Assembly (NCBI GenBank): GCA_964506075.1
Contig: CAZDKO010000005.1
Location: 1-62,527 of the forward strand
DNA: 62,527 bases
Direction of reading: 5' to 3'
Source of the DNA: CAZDKO01 sp964506075 [NCBI: uncultured bacterium]
GTDB lineage: Bacteria > CAZDME01 > JAYEMH01
The notes below the pieces were generated by a model. That model made no database searches, was not told the origin of the DNA, and saw only the letters and a list, made by a program, of their open reading frames with translations. Below are positions 39,028 through 49,772 of the stretch, piece after piece (position 1 is the first letter of the stretch; each line of letters opens with the position of its first letter). The position numbers and the translations under genes were made by a program.

Positions 39028-39807
39028 ATGGAAATTTTTAGAAAAGTAGCGCTTAAAGCCGTTAAAAAAGCCGGCTTAATTCTTCTTAGAAACTTTAAAA
39101 AAAGTAAAGATATTACTTATAAAGGTGAATTTAATCTGGTAACTAATGTTGACCGGCAATCGCAGACTATAATTATGGATATTATCCACCGTTATTTTCC
39201 TCTCCATGGAATTTTAGCTGAAGAAACCGGGGGAGTGGAAGAAAAAAATTCTCCTTACAAATGGATTATTGACCCCCTGGACGGAACCACTAATTATGCC
39301 CATGGGTATCCTTGTTTTTGTATTTCCATCGCCCTGGAAGAAAAAGGAGAAATTATCATGGGGGTTGTATACAATCCAATGCTCGATGAAATTTTCTTCT
39401 CGGGAAAAAATAAAGGGGCATTTTTAAACGGCCGAAGAATCTCTGTTTCCAAAACAGGAAAAATAGACCGGGGGCTTTTAGCGACCGGATTTCCCTATAA
39501 TCGCGGTGAACAACTGGATTACCATATTAACCAATTTAAGAACTTCATGAGATATTGCCACGGTATAAGACGGGACGGCTCAGCGGCTCTGAACCTATGT
39601 TATTTAGCCATGGGACGTTTTGACGGCTTCTGGGAAGTCAACCTTTGCCCCTGGGATACCGCCGCCGGCAGCTTAATGGTTAAAGAAGCCGGTGGGAAAA
39701 TAACTGATTTTACCGGTAATCCTTTTAATCATTACGAGGGGGAAACTTTAGCCACCAATGGGTTAATCCACCAGGAAATGCTGACTATTATCAATCGTCC
39801 AAAATAA
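39028..39807 (+). CDS. suhB: Inositol monophosphatase family protein (259 aa)
   Basis: The metal-binding motifs of the family are complete: LAEE (63-66), IDPLDGTTNY (81-90) and WDTAAG near residue 208 before EAGG. It hydrolyses inositol-1-phosphate or a related sugar phosphate (fructose-1,6-bisphosphate or PAP in some relatives) with Mg2+. An AAGGGCGGGG ribosome site precedes the ATG. It is transcribed divergently from the polysaccharide run and is probably housekeeping. Confidence 0.9.
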   Translation: MEIFRKVALKAVKKAGLILLRNFKKSKDITYKGEFNLVTNVDRQSQTIIMDIIHRYFPLHGILAEETGGVEEKNSPYKWIIDPLDGTTNYAHGYPCFCISIALEEKGEIIMGVVYNPMLDEIFFSGKNKGAFLNGRRISVSKTGKIDRGLLATGFPYNRGEQLDYHINQFKNFMRYCHGIRRDGSAALNLCYLAMGRFDGFWEVNLCPWDTAAGSLMVKEAGGKITDFTGNPFNHYEGETLATNGLIHQEMLTIINRPK

Positions 39808-39817
39808 TATTTAAAAA

Positions 39818-40057
39818 TTATTGAATAAAAAAAAGCGGAGTCGATAAAGTAGGCCCACCTTTGTTGCTCCTTTCTCTGCTTTTTCTGAACAATTCACCGT
39901 CAATTACCGATTTCTCGATACCATCCTCTTTAATTTCATTTACCCTAGCATACTGCTTTAGGGTCAAATCAGCGGTGGTGGTCCTTCCATCAGTAATTGA
40001 ACCGCAGCTTCTCTATCCCCTGTTTACCACAGGCCAGGGGACCTTTATCGGCTCCAT
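39818..40057 (-). pseudogene. Unrecognised broken reading frame in the intergenic region
   Basis: An ATG at 40057 is followed by 14 codons, an in-frame TAG at 40015-40013, and then about 64 open codons to a TAA at 39820-39818. The translated part is hydrophilic and protein-like (it includes ADLTLKQYARVNEIKEDGIE), but I recognise no family. Short inverted CGATAAAG copies lie near both ends. It may be the remnant of a small mobile element, a structured RNA or chance. Confidence 0.25.
39830..39884 (+). terminator. Terminator-like hairpin after the inositol-monophosphatase gene
   Basis: Arms 39830-39840 and 39874-39884 can pair over 11 bp (one G:U), and the 3' arm ends in a T run. The loop is long (33 bases), which is unusual. 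The minus strand also ends in a T run, so it could act in both directions. Confidence 0.5.
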
Positions 40058-40094
40058 TTTAATTATATCATATTTCAACCATATAATCAAAAAT

Positions 40095-40328
40095 TTAATT
40101 TAAAAAATCTGCCTCAACAGGGGGTGAGCTTTTATGTATTATTTTCCTTATTCCCCAACCCAGACTTAAGAAAAATAAACCGGCTAAAATAAAAAAAGAA
40201 GCAATTAAAACTACCAGGAGAGCCGGAAACATAATAATTAATAACCCGAAAATTATCAGGGATATCCCCAGAGTGATAAAGGGCCAGCGGAAATTATTAT
40301 TTCCGGCTATAAAGATTTTCTTATACAT
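40095..40328 (-). CDS. Small two-helix membrane protein (77 aa), unknown
   Basis: Two long hydrophobic segments (about residues 14-35 and 38-58) are followed by a basic stretch and a short polar tail. The pattern recalls fragments of HdeD/DUF308-type proteins but is too short to assign. A GGAGGG ribosome site lies directly upstream of the ATG, which supports a real gene. It is divergent from the DUF72 gene. Confidence 0.6.
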   Translation of the reverse strand: MYKKIFIAGNNNFRWPFITLGISLIIFGLLIIMFPALLVVLIASFFILAGLFFLSLGWGIRKIIHKSSPPVEADFLN

Positions 40329-40417
40329 TGTTATCCCTCCTTCCTTTTTTAAACAGGTGGAATTTCACCCTTCTGAATGTATTACCGTCACTATAATTAT
40401 CAATATAAAAATAAAAA

Positions 40418-40446
40418 TTGACAATCACGTTTCCGAAAGATATTAT
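40418..40446 (+). promoter_or_regulatory. Promoter of the DUF72 gene, nearly leaderless
   Basis: TTGACA (40418-40423), 17 bp and TATTAT (40441-40446) lie upstream of the ATG at 40456. Transcription should begin around 40453, only two or three bases before the start codon. The AAGG sequence before the ATG would then be mostly outside the message. Confidence 0.65.
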
Positions 40447-40455
40447 CTTAAGGTC

Positions 40456-41166
40456 ATGAATAAAATAATCAAGACAGGTTGTTGCGGTTTCCCGGTTAAC
40501 AAGGTAGAATATTTCTCTAAATTCAGACTAATAGAAATTCAGAATACCTTTTATCAGCCGCCTGGAATAGAGACTTTAAAAAAGTGGCGTCAAATCGCAC
40601 CGGTAACCTTTGAATTTTCTTTGAAAGCCTGGCAGCTCATCACCCATCCTCCCGCCAGCCCGACTTACCGGAAATTGAAAGAACCAATTCCCGAAAAAAT
40701 TAAACCCAATTTTGGTTTTTTTAAAATAACCGGCGAAGTCTTTTCGGCGTGGGAAACTACCAGGAAAGCCGCTCTGGCTTTAAAAGCCAGCTGTATAGTT
40801 TTTCAGTGCCCGGCCAGTTTTAAACCGATGGCTGAAAATATTAAAAACCTGACCGTGTTTTTTAAAAAAATTAAGCGCGATAATTTTGTTTTTATCTGGG
40901 AGCCCCGCGGTAACTGGCCGGAAGAAAAAATTAAAAGCCTGTGCCGGGAATTAAATTTAATCCACGCTGTCAATCCTTTTAAAGCCAAGTCTCAATATGG
41001 AAAAATTAATTATTTCCGCCTGCACGGTAATACGGGGTACCGGTATCAATATAAGAAAGAAGAACTTTTGTTTTTAAAAAAACTCTGTCAGAAAGATATC
41101 AACTATGTTTTATTCAATAATACCTCAAGATGGAAAGACGCCCAATCCTTTAAAAATCTTATCTAA
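40456..41166 (+). CDS. DUF72 family protein (236 aa)
   Basis: The protein opens with the family segment TGCCGFPVNK and continues with EIQNTFYQPP and FEFSLKAWQ. It ends with YVLFNNTSRWKDAQ, the usual order for this TIM-barrel-like family of unknown biochemical function (YecE-like). An upstream in-frame ATG at 40273 would overlap the divergent membrane-protein gene and pass through the promoter, so I start at 40456. It is convergent with ligA. Confidence 0.88.
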   Translation: MNKIIKTGCCGFPVNKVEYFSKFRLIEIQNTFYQPPGIETLKKWRQIAPVTFEFSLKAWQLITHPPASPTYRKLKEPIPEKIKPNFGFFKITGEVFSAWETTRKAALALKASCIVFQCPASFKPMAENIKNLTVFFKKIKRDNFVFIWEPRGNWPEEKIKSLCRELNLIHAVNPFKAKSQYGKINYFRLHGNTGYRYQYKKEELLFLKKLCQKDINYVLFNNTSRWKDAQSFKNLI

Positions 41167-41186
41167 CTTTTAAAATCCAGACAAAG

Positions 41187-43196
<2,010 letters not shown>

Positions 43197-43222
43197 TTAA
43201 ATATTTATGTGATTTTAAAATT

Positions 43223-44314
43223 TCAGTCTCCCAAAGAGATGCCCAGGGATTTAGCTAACCTGATCAGGGGTGAATTTAAAGGAACCGTCCGTAATTTCCC
43301 CACAGCTTCCTCCAGAGAAACAGAACTGACATTATCCCCTCTTAGACTAACCATTCGGTTAAATTTCCGGCTCATCGCTAAATGAACAGCCTCAGAACCA
43401 AAACGAGAAGCTAAAATACGGTCAAAAGCAGTCGGGGTTCCTCCTCTAACTAAATGGCCAAGAACAGTTACCCGGGATTCCAAACCAGTACAATGTTCAG
43501 TTTCACGGGCAATTTTATTTCCTATTCCTCCCAATCTAATTTTATCCGGGCTGGTCTTAACTATTCTTTTTACAACCATTTTTCCGCTTTTAGGATAGGC
43601 CCCCTCCGCAACGACTACAATGCTAAAACGTTTGCCTTCTTTCTCCCTTTTAAGAACATACTGGCAAATCTTATCAATTTTATACGGTATCTCCGGAATA
43701 AGGATAATATCCCCCCCACCGGCTAAACCCGAAGCTAAAGCCAACCAGCCGGCATAGCGCCCCATCACTTCAATCACCATAACCCGGTGATGAGAAATAG
43801 CCGTGCTGTGAATTTTATCAATCGCCTCAGTAGCAGTAGAGACAGCGGAATCAAAACCAAAAGTAATATCCGTCCCGGAAAGATCGTTATCAATAGTTTT
43901 AGGGACACCTATAATCTTAACCCCTATTTTAGAAAAATCACGAGCAGTAGTTAATGTTCCATCCCCGCCGACACAGATCAAAACTTCTACGCCTAAATCA
44001 GTTAAATTATTCAGGCTTTCTTTAGAACGGTTCTGAAAATATATTTTCCCCCCTTTTTTTACCGGGTAAGCAAACGGATTAGCTTTGTTGGAGGTGCCAA
44101 GAATTGTCCCTCCGAGGGTCAGAATACCCGAAGCATCCGTTAACTTAAGTTCCTTATACCTTTTCTCAATCAATCCTTCATAACCATCATAAAAACCGAT
44201 GACGCTTAATCCGTAATCATTAATAGCCGTTTTAACCGCAGCCCGAATAACGGCATTAATCCCCGGACAATCTCCGCCACCAGTAAGAATTCCTATGGTT
44301 TTTATTCTTTTCAT
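43223..44314 (-). CDS. pfkA: 6-phosphofructokinase (363 aa)
   Basis: The phosphofructokinase A fold is clear: GGGDCPGINA (12-21), GGDGT (116-120), PKTIDND (138-144) and a MGRYAGW segment. Gly in GGDGT points to ATP rather than pyrophosphate, while Lys in PKTID is common in PPi enzymes and in the mixed group III ATP enzymes. ATP use is likelier but unproven. A GGAGG ribosome site precedes the ATG. The gene commits fructose-6-phosphate to glycolysis. Confidence 0.93.
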   Translation of the reverse strand: MKRIKTIGILTGGGDCPGINAVIRAAVKTAINDYGLSVIGFYDGYEGLIEKRYKELKLTDASGILTLGGTILGTSNKANPFAYPVKKGGKIYFQNRSKESLNNLTDLGVEVLICVGGDGTLTTARDFSKIGVKIIGVPKTIDNDLSGTDITFGFDSAVSTATEAIDKIHSTAISHHRVMVIEVMGRYAGWLALASGLAGGGDIILIPEIPYKIDKICQYVLKREKEGKRFSIVVVAEGAYPKSGKMVVKRIVKTSPDKIRLGGIGNKIARETEHCTGLESRVTVLGHLVRGGTPTAFDRILASRFGSEAVHLAMSRKFNRMVSLRGDNVSSVSLEEAVGKLRTVPLNSPLIRLAKSLGISLGD

Positions 44315-44363
44315 TTTATGAACCTCCAGATTAATTCATCCCTTCATACGTTCAACTGAATAA

Positions 44364-44392
44364 ATTTTATCACGGTTATAGCGATTTATCAA
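44364..44392 (-). promoter_or_regulatory. Promoter of the pfkA-ligA unit
   Basis: On the minus strand TTGATA (44392-44387), 17 bp and TAAAAT (44369-44364) each match five of six consensus bases. The leader of about 43 bases includes the GGAGG ribosome site. Confidence 0.65.
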
Positions 44393-44489
44393 TGTAGTTT
44401 TGAATAAAGTAAAACCTTAAACGCCGATATTTATCTTTTGGCGATATAAATAAAGAAACAATCTAATTAAACTAAGCCAGCGAAATTTA

Positions 44490-44518
44490 TAGACATACCT
44501 ATCAGTTTATTTTATAAT
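44490..44518 (+). promoter_or_regulatory. Promoter of the transporter gene with predicted leaderless start
   Basis: TAGACA (44490-44495), 17 bp and a perfect TATAAT (44513-44518). The seventh base after the -10 box is the A of the ATG at 44525, so the message should be leaderless. No ribosome site could fit between the -10 box and the ATG. Confidence 0.7.
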
Positions 44519-44524
44519 TTAGAT

Positions 44525-46105
44525 ATGTTTAAGAAATCACACCATTTACAGAAATCCCGGGAAAACTGGGGGTCAAAGTTAGGAATTATACTGGCTGTAG
44601 CCGGGAGTGCTATCGGTTTAGGAAACTTCTTACGCTTCCCCGTTCAGGCGGCTCAGAACGGCGGGGGGGCATTTATGATTCCTTACTTTATCTCCCTTAT
44701 ATTTTTAGGAATTCCTTTAATGTGGATTGAATGGACGGTGGGACGTTTCGGAGGAATGTATGGACACGGTACGGCACCGGGTATCTTTCATTCTATCTGG
44801 AATAACCGGTATATTAAATATTTTGGCATTATTGGTATTTTTGGCCCGCTGGTTATTTTTATCTATTATACTTACATCGAATCCTGGATTCTCGGATATA
44901 GTATCTTTTCCATATTAGGAAAATTTTCCGAAGCGAAAAACCAGGCAGACATCCACTCTTTCCTTCGTGGATATCAAGGTCTGGAACGCAATCAATTTTT
45001 TAATACCCTGGGCTGGGCTTACCTGTTTTTTTGTATCACCTTTTTAATCAATATGGCCATTGTCTATCGAGGGGTTTCCGGAGGTATCGAACGTCTCTCC
45101 AAAATTGCTATGCCTGTCTTATTGATTTTTGCCGTTATTATCGCCGTCAGGGTTTTAACTTTAGGAATCCCCGATCCCGCTAAACCCGCCTGGAATATTA
45201 AAAACGGTCTGGGTTTTCTCTGGAATCCTGATTTTTCTGTTTTAAGTAAACCCAGAGTCTGGTTAGCCGCGGCGGGACAAATATTTTTTACTTTGAGCGT
45301 CGGAATCGGCGTTATTTTAACTTATGCCAGTTATCTTTCCCGCGGGGACGACGTCGCTCTTTCCGGACTGACGGCGGTCAGCATTAATGAATTTGCCGAG
45401 GTAATTCTTGGCGCCAGTATTGTCATTCCCGCCGCTTTTGTTTTCTTTGGACCGATAGGTATTAAAGAAGTTGCCGGCAGCGGTTCTTTTAATCTCGGCT
45501 TTATAACCATGCCCATCATCTTTAAACAAATACCCTTAAGCGCGGTGTGGTCTTCACTTTGGTTTATGCTGCTTTTTTTAGCCGGGCTTACCTCTTCGGT
45601 TTCTCTGGCTCAGCCGGCCATAGCTTTCCTTGAGGATGAATTTAATATTAACCGGAAACAAGCGGTCTGGATTTTGGGTGGGGTAGCTTTTATTCTTTGT
45701 CAACCGGCTATATTTTTCCTTGGGCAGGGGGTGGTGGATGAGCTCGACTTCTGGGGAGGAACATTTTGTCTGGTTTTATTTGCCACGATTGAAACTATAC
45801 TTTTTACCTGGATTTTCGGAATAGATAAAGCCTGGGAAGAAATTCACTCCGGAGCCGATATCCGGATACCCCGGGTTTATAAATTTATCATTAAATATAT
45901 TACGCCTCTTTTTTTATTCTTCATTCTTGGTTTCTGGCTAATCAAAGATGGTTTACCGGTAATCTTAATGAAAAACATCCCCTCTGCCAACCAGCCGTAT
46001 ATTTTCGGGACGAGGATAATGCTTATTATTTTATTTATAGGCCTGGCGATTTTGTTAAAAATCGCCTGGCGGAGGCGTAAACTTATGGTTGAAGGAGAAA
46101 AATAA
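44525..46105 (+). CDS. Sodium-dependent transporter, SNF/NSS family (526 aa)
   Basis: The first helix carries the family's Na+/substrate site (GSAIGLGNFLRFPVQAAQNGGGAF), and about twelve transmembrane segments follow. Bacterial members such as LeuT and MetP take up amino acids with Na+. The substrate here is not evident, but the MetS-like small subunit directly downstream suggests a MetPS-type transporter (methionine, alanine or similar). It may use the Na+ gradient built by the Mrp-linked hydrogenase encoded further right. Confidence 0.92.
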   Translation: MFKKSHHLQKSRENWGSKLGIILAVAGSAIGLGNFLRFPVQAAQNGGGAFMIPYFISLIFLGIPLMWIEWTVGRFGGMYGHGTAPGIFHSIWNNRYIKYFGIIGIFGPLVIFIYYTYIESWILGYSIFSILGKFSEAKNQADIHSFLRGYQGLERNQFFNTLGWAYLFFCITFLINMAIVYRGVSGGIERLSKIAMPVLLIFAVIIAVRVLTLGIPDPAKPAWNIKNGLGFLWNPDFSVLSKPRVWLAAAGQIFFTLSVGIGVILTYASYLSRGDDVALSGLTAVSINEFAEVILGASIVIPAAFVFFGPIGIKEVAGSGSFNLGFITMPIIFKQIPLSAVWSSLWFMLLFLAGLTSSVSLAQPAIAFLEDEFNINRKQAVWILGGVAFILCQPAIFFLGQGVVDELDFWGGTFCLVLFATIETILFTWIFGIDKAWEEIHSGADIRIPRVYKFIIKYITPLFLFFILGFWLIKDGLPVILMKNIPSANQPYIFGTRIMLIILFIGLAILLKIAWRRRKLMVEGEK

Positions 46106-46231
46106 ATGCTTATCAGTGGCTGGATTTTTCTGATTGCTTCCTGGGGGGTCATTCTGTCTTTGATTATTTTTTGTTTCTGGAAAACCTTTACCCTCAATCT
46201 TCGCGAGGAAAAGCGAACTAAACCTCAATGA
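46106..46231 (+). CDS. MetS-like NSS transporter small subunit (41 aa)
   Basis: The ATG directly follows the transporter's TAA. The product is one transmembrane helix (residues about 4-25, with Trp at 6 and 13) followed by a basic tail ending KRTKPQ. This matches the size, position and layout of the small subunit found after MetP-type symporters. A GAAGGAG ribosome site lies in the end of the transporter gene, and the TGA overlaps the next ATG. Confidence 0.8.
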   Translation: MLISGWIFLIASWGVILSLIIFCFWKTFTLNLREEKRTKPQ

Positions 46232-48027
46232 GCCGCCGTCTTGCCGTATTCTTTTTAATTTTTATTACGTCCGTTACCTATGTCAACACCCTTAAGAATG
46301 ACTTTGTCTGGGATGACGTTTTTTTTATCGTTAATAACAATTATATAAAAGATTTAGATTTTATCCCTCAATATTTCTACGAAGCTAAAACCTATGCCAG
46401 CATCCCTGATTACTATATCTTTAGACCCTTACGCACATTTGTTTTTGCCCTGGAATATAAATTATGGGGTCTTAACCCCCGGGGGTTTCATCTTATCAGT
46501 ATAATCCTTCATCTTTTAAACGTCATTATTATCTATTTTCTAATCTCTAAGCTCACCTCTAACCGTCGTCTCGGTTTCATTACCGCCTTAATCTTTAGCG
46601 TGCACCCGGTCCAGACAGAAGCGGTCGCCTGGGTTAAAGGACAGGATGACCTCCTGGCGTCTATATTTTTTTCCCTGGGGTTTTTAATCTTTTTAAAAAA
46701 AGAAGAACAGGAAAAGTATAACCAGTGGGATTCAGTTTTGATTTACTTTTTTTTCTTTTTGGCCCTTCTTTCAAAAATTATGGCGATAACTTTCCCTTTT
46801 ATCCTTATCCTTTATAAGATTAGTTTAAAAAGAGATACTAAAGTTAATAAAGATTCATTCTTTTTCCTCAGTCTATTTCTCATCGCCTTGGCGTATCTTT
46901 TTACCAGACACGTCGTCATTGGCCGCACCACCCAGACTTCATATCTGGGCGGAAAAGCCTATTATACTTTCCTTACCATGCTCAGGGTTTTCCCTTCGTA
47001 CCTTAAGCTCATTATTTACCCTTCAAATTTTATCGCCGATTACTCGGGCATGAAAATCTCTCATTCAATTTTTGAGATACCGGTTTTATTGTCTTTACTC
47101 TTTTGCCTGATAACTCTTCTTACCCTCATTATCTCCTGGAAGAAAAACCGTCTAATCTTTTTCAGCATCAGTTTTTTCTTTTTAACGTTACTGCCTGTTT
47201 CTAATATCGTTCCCACGATGCAGTTTATGGCGGAGAGATTTCTTTATCTTCCGGACTTGGGTGTTTTTTTATTACTTTCTATTCTTATAGTAAAAGCCGT
47301 TTCAATTCTAAGCCCCAGGGAAAGCACTCTATGGTTAATAATAGCTTTATTAACCACGACTCTAATGCCAATAACCATAAATAGAAATGCCGTCTGGCAG
47401 AATGAACTGACTCTCTGGGAAGAAACCTTCAAGACAGCTCCACCGTCTTACCGGGTAATGGAAAATTTAGCCTTTGCTTACACAAATCATAATTTACCTG
47501 ATAAAGCTATACCGCTCCTGGAAAAACTTATGTCCAGAAGTAAAAACAAAGCCAAGATATTTGACTATCTGGGTATAGCTTATTATCGTAAAAAGGAAAT
47601 GGAAAAAGCCCGGGAGTGTTTTGACAAAGCTATTGAATTAAAGCCGGACTTTGCTGTTGCCTACGGACATCTGGGGATTATTCTGGGTGAAGAAAAAAAA
47701 TATAAGTTATCCCGGTATTATCTGGAAAAAGCTATCAATCTGGACTCAAATTCAGCCGAAGCTACTTATTATTACAATAATCTCGGTCTAACCCTGCAAA
47801 ATTCAGGCCAGGAAGAACAAGCTAAAGAAATGTTCAAAACCGCTCTTATTAAAAATCCAGATAACGCTGAAGCCTTAAAAAATCTGGGGGCGATTCTCTG
47901 GAAAGAAAAAAACTGGAAAGAAACCGTAGCCGTATATAAAAGATTAAATATCCTGCTCCCGGAAAATCAAGAATTTAAACATTGGTATAAACAGGCAAAA
48001 AGTCATTTAAGACAACTTGACAAATAA
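46228..48027 (+). CDS. GT-C-like membrane protein with C-terminal TPR repeats (599 aa)
   Basis: An N-terminal hydrophobic region of about eleven helices (residues 1-385) begins with TLKNDFVWDD, the luminal acidic motif of the TMTC/protein O-mannosyltransferase-like group. Residues about 400-595 form TPR units (for example YRKKEMEKARECFDKAIELKP). It probably transfers a sugar from a polyprenyl-phosphate carrier to proteins outside the membrane. It overlaps the small subunit gene by 4 bp, so it is co-translated with the transporter, although no functional link is evident. Confidence 0.82.
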   Translation: MSRRLAVFFLIFITSVTYVNTLKNDFVWDDVFFIVNNNYIKDLDFIPQYFYEAKTYASIPDYYIFRPLRTFVFALEYKLWGLNPRGFHLISIILHLLNVIIIYFLISKLTSNRRLGFITALIFSVHPVQTEAVAWVKGQDDLLASIFFSLGFLIFLKKEEQEKYNQWDSVLIYFFFFLALLSKIMAITFPFILILYKISLKRDTKVNKDSFFFLSLFLIALAYLFTRHVVIGRTTQTSYLGGKAYYTFLTMLRVFPSYLKLIIYPSNFIADYSGMKISHSIFEIPVLLSLLFCLITLLTLIISWKKNRLIFFSISFFFLTLLPVSNIVPTMQFMAERFLYLPDLGVFLLLSILIVKAVSILSPRESTLWLIIALLTTTLMPITINRNAVWQNELTLWEETFKTAPPSYRVMENLAFAYTNHNLPDKAIPLLEKLMSRSKNKAKIFDYLGIAYYRKKEMEKARECFDKAIELKPDFAVAYGHLGIILGEEKKYKLSRYYLEKAINLDSNSAEATYYYNNLGLTLQNSGQEEQAKEMFKTALIKNPDNAEALKNLGAILWKEKNWKETVAVYKRLNILLPENQEFKHWYKQAKSHLRQLDK

Positions 48028-48045
48028 CCGTATTTCTGATAGAAT
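48017..48045 (+). promoter_or_regulatory. Promoter of the GNAT-lipoprotein pair
   Basis: TTGACA (48017-48022), 17 bp and TAGAAT (48040-48045), overlapping the stop of the TPR gene. Transcription would begin near 48052, leaving room for the GAGGA ribosome site before the ATG at 48069. Confidence 0.65.
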
Positions 48046-48068
48046 TTCTTCAAACTATTAGAGGACAG

Positions 48069-48536
48069 ATGAAGATACGTCCCTTTGAACCTAAAGATAC
48101 CGAACCAGTCAAAACTTTAATTTCGTCAATCATTACCAATGAATTTCCGGAACTAATCAAGGCTTATTCTATAGATGACCTTGATAACATCCCTAAATGT
48201 TACGGTAAAAAAAGGGAAACATTTTTAGTCCTCGAAAATGGAGATAAACTCGTCGGGACGGCCGCCATTAAAGAAGAAGATAAAGATACCGCTTTTCTCC
48301 GTCGGCTCTTCGTTGCCCCCAGTTTCCGTAAAAGAGGATACGGTAAATCCCTCATTGAAAATGCGGTTAAATTTTGCAAACAACAACATTACAAACAAAT
48401 TATTTTTCAAGGAAACGAAAAAATGATAGCCGCTCTGCGTCTTTGTGCCAAATATGGCTTTAAAGAACAAGAAGCGGCCGTAATAGATAACCTGGCTATC
48501 CTCAGGTATGTTTTATTTCTGGAAAAACCAAAATGA
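48069..48536 (+). CDS. GNAT family N-acetyltransferase (155 aa)
   Basis: The acetyl-CoA binding motif RRLFVAPSFRKRGYGKSL lies near residues 79-96, with the typical beta-alpha order around it. Length matches single-domain GNAT enzymes. The substrate is not evident; some relatives are glutamate N-acetyltransferase-like. It overlaps the lipoprotein gene by 4 bp. Confidence 0.88.
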   Translation: MKIRPFEPKDTEPVKTLISSIITNEFPELIKAYSIDDLDNIPKCYGKKRETFLVLENGDKLVGTAAIKEEDKDTAFLRRLFVAPSFRKRGYGKSLIENAVKFCKQQHYKQIIFQGNEKMIAALRLCAKYGFKEQEAAVIDNLAILRYVLFLEKPK

Positions 48537-48886
48537 AAAAAATTATTTATCTAATTTTAATGGTAACGATATCAACTGGTTTTACCGGTTGCAGTGATTT
48601 TAAAGGGCCGAATATCCGTGATACGGTTACTTCCCCCTGGGATGTCAAACCTCCTTTATCTATCGGTATGACTAAACAAAAAACCATTGCTCAGTGGGGA
48701 GAACCTGATATTATTAACAGATTACCATCTAAAAAGTGGGGTATCGAAAAGGAAGAATGGATTTACTGGGGGAGATATCCTAATATGCCCATCGACTATA
48801 TGTATCTTTCCCGAACCAAACATTTAATTTTTGAAGGTAACGTTCTGGTAGATTTCTTCGACGCTGAAGAAGTAAGAAAAAAATAA
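48533..48886 (+). CDS. Small predicted lipoprotein (117 aa)
   Basis: A signal peptide of about 19 residues ends in a lipobox (FTGC, Cys20), so the mature protein should be lipid-anchored outside the inner membrane. The remainder contains an IGMTKQKTIAQWGEPD segment that resembles the SmpA/OmlA (BamE) outer-membrane lipoprotein fold, where a helix start is followed by WGxPD. It ends 9 bp from the convergent hypA. Confidence 0.8.
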   Translation: MKKIIYLILMVTISTGFTGCSDFKGPNIRDTVTSPWDVKPPLSIGMTKQKTIAQWGEPDIINRLPSKKWGIEKEEWIYWGRYPNMPIDYMYLSRTKHLIFEGNVLVDFFDAEEVRKK

Positions 48887-48895
48887 ACTCTCCGT

Positions 48896-49237
48896 CTATT
48901 TTACCGTGATACTCTCAAGTTCCAATTCTTTCCCGGAAACTATTTTCACCTCTGGTGAACCGCAATGAGGACAGACCATTGAAAATTTATTTAAAAATAT
49001 TTCTTCTCCGCAGGCTTTACAATGAGCTTTAGGTGGGACCATCTGTATCTCCATTTTAGTTTTTTCAAGTCCGGTCCCTTTAATTAACATCTTCCAATCT
49101 TCTAAAAAATGTTCCCGGGAAAGCCCCCGAAGTTCTCCTATTCTTATTTTTACTGACAGAACCTTTCGGGCTTTTTTATCTTTAATTTCTCTATTGACTC
49201 TTTCTAAAATATCCTGCATCGCCGACAACTCATGCAT
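48896..49237 (-). CDS. hypA: Hydrogenase nickel incorporation protein HypA (113 aa)
   Basis: The N-terminal MHELS places the Ni-binding His2, and the C-terminal zinc site has two CxxC pairs (CKAC and CPHC). HypA delivers nickel to the hydrogenase large subunit together with HypB, which is not in this window. It lies 5 bp after the protease gene and ends the hydrogenase operon. Confidence 0.95.
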   Translation of the reverse strand: MHELSAMQDILERVNREIKDKKARKVLSVKIRIGELRGLSREHFLEDWKMLIKGTGLEKTKMEIQMVPPKAHCKACGEEIFLNKFSMVCPHCGSPEVKIVSGKELELESITVK

Positions 49238-49242
49238 CTTTT

Positions 49243-49740
49243 TCAGCTCCTTTCTAAGGCTAATTTTTGAAGGAACAATTTTTCTATTTTCTTAACACTC
49301 TTTTTTACTTCTTCACTCACTTTCTCTCCAAATTCCAGAGATTTCGGCTGCACAGCTAAAACAAAAACATTAAATTCCCCCGCTTTCCCAAGATAATCAA
49401 TAAAAAGTTTAAGAGAAGAATTGTGGGTTGACATCCCGGATTGCCCTATTTCATTAACCTTTAAAATCTTAATTGTCCCCGGCGTCTGATTCATCACGGC
49501 ACTATCTATAATAATTAATGTATCCGGTTTATCAGCGATAATTTTCCCGAGATAATTTTCCGGAGCCGCTCCACAGTCGTAAACTTTAGCCCGTATTTTA
49601 CCCTTTAGCCGGTGAATTATCATTGGCCCAATTCCGTCATCGGCACGCCAGGGGTTTCCTATTCCTATAACGCCTATCTCTCCTTTAAGACGGGGTAATA
49701 AATCCTTATCTAATTGTCTGGATAGAGTATCATTTTCCAT
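49243..49740 (-). CDS. hycI: Hydrogenase maturation protease, HycI-like (165 aa)
   Basis: The family start GIGNPWRADDGIGP is present, with the Asp that senses nickel, followed by a DSAVM segment. The enzyme clips the C-terminal tail of the large subunit once nickel is inserted. The large subunit of this operon has such a tail (35 residues after CYCCTER), which fits. Confidence 0.92.
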   Translation of the reverse strand: MENDTLSRQLDKDLLPRLKGEIGVIGIGNPWRADDGIGPMIIHRLKGKIRAKVYDCGAAPENYLGKIIADKPDTLIIIDSAVMNQTPGTIKILKVNEIGQSGMSTHNSSLKLFIDYLGKAGEFNVFVLAVQPKSLEFGEKVSEEVKKSVKKIEKLFLQKLALERS

Positions 49741-49772
49741 TTGATAATTAATATATAAGCAGAAAATTTATT

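Noticed and set aside
39861-40103. 80-aa plus-strand reading frame
   Set aside because: It is the hydrophobic mirror of the minus-strand open stretch, lacks a ribosome site and shows no family features.
40273-40455. Longer N-terminus for the DUF72 protein
   Set aside because: It would overlap the divergent 77-aa gene and cross a strong promoter; the family similarity begins at the ATG at 40456.
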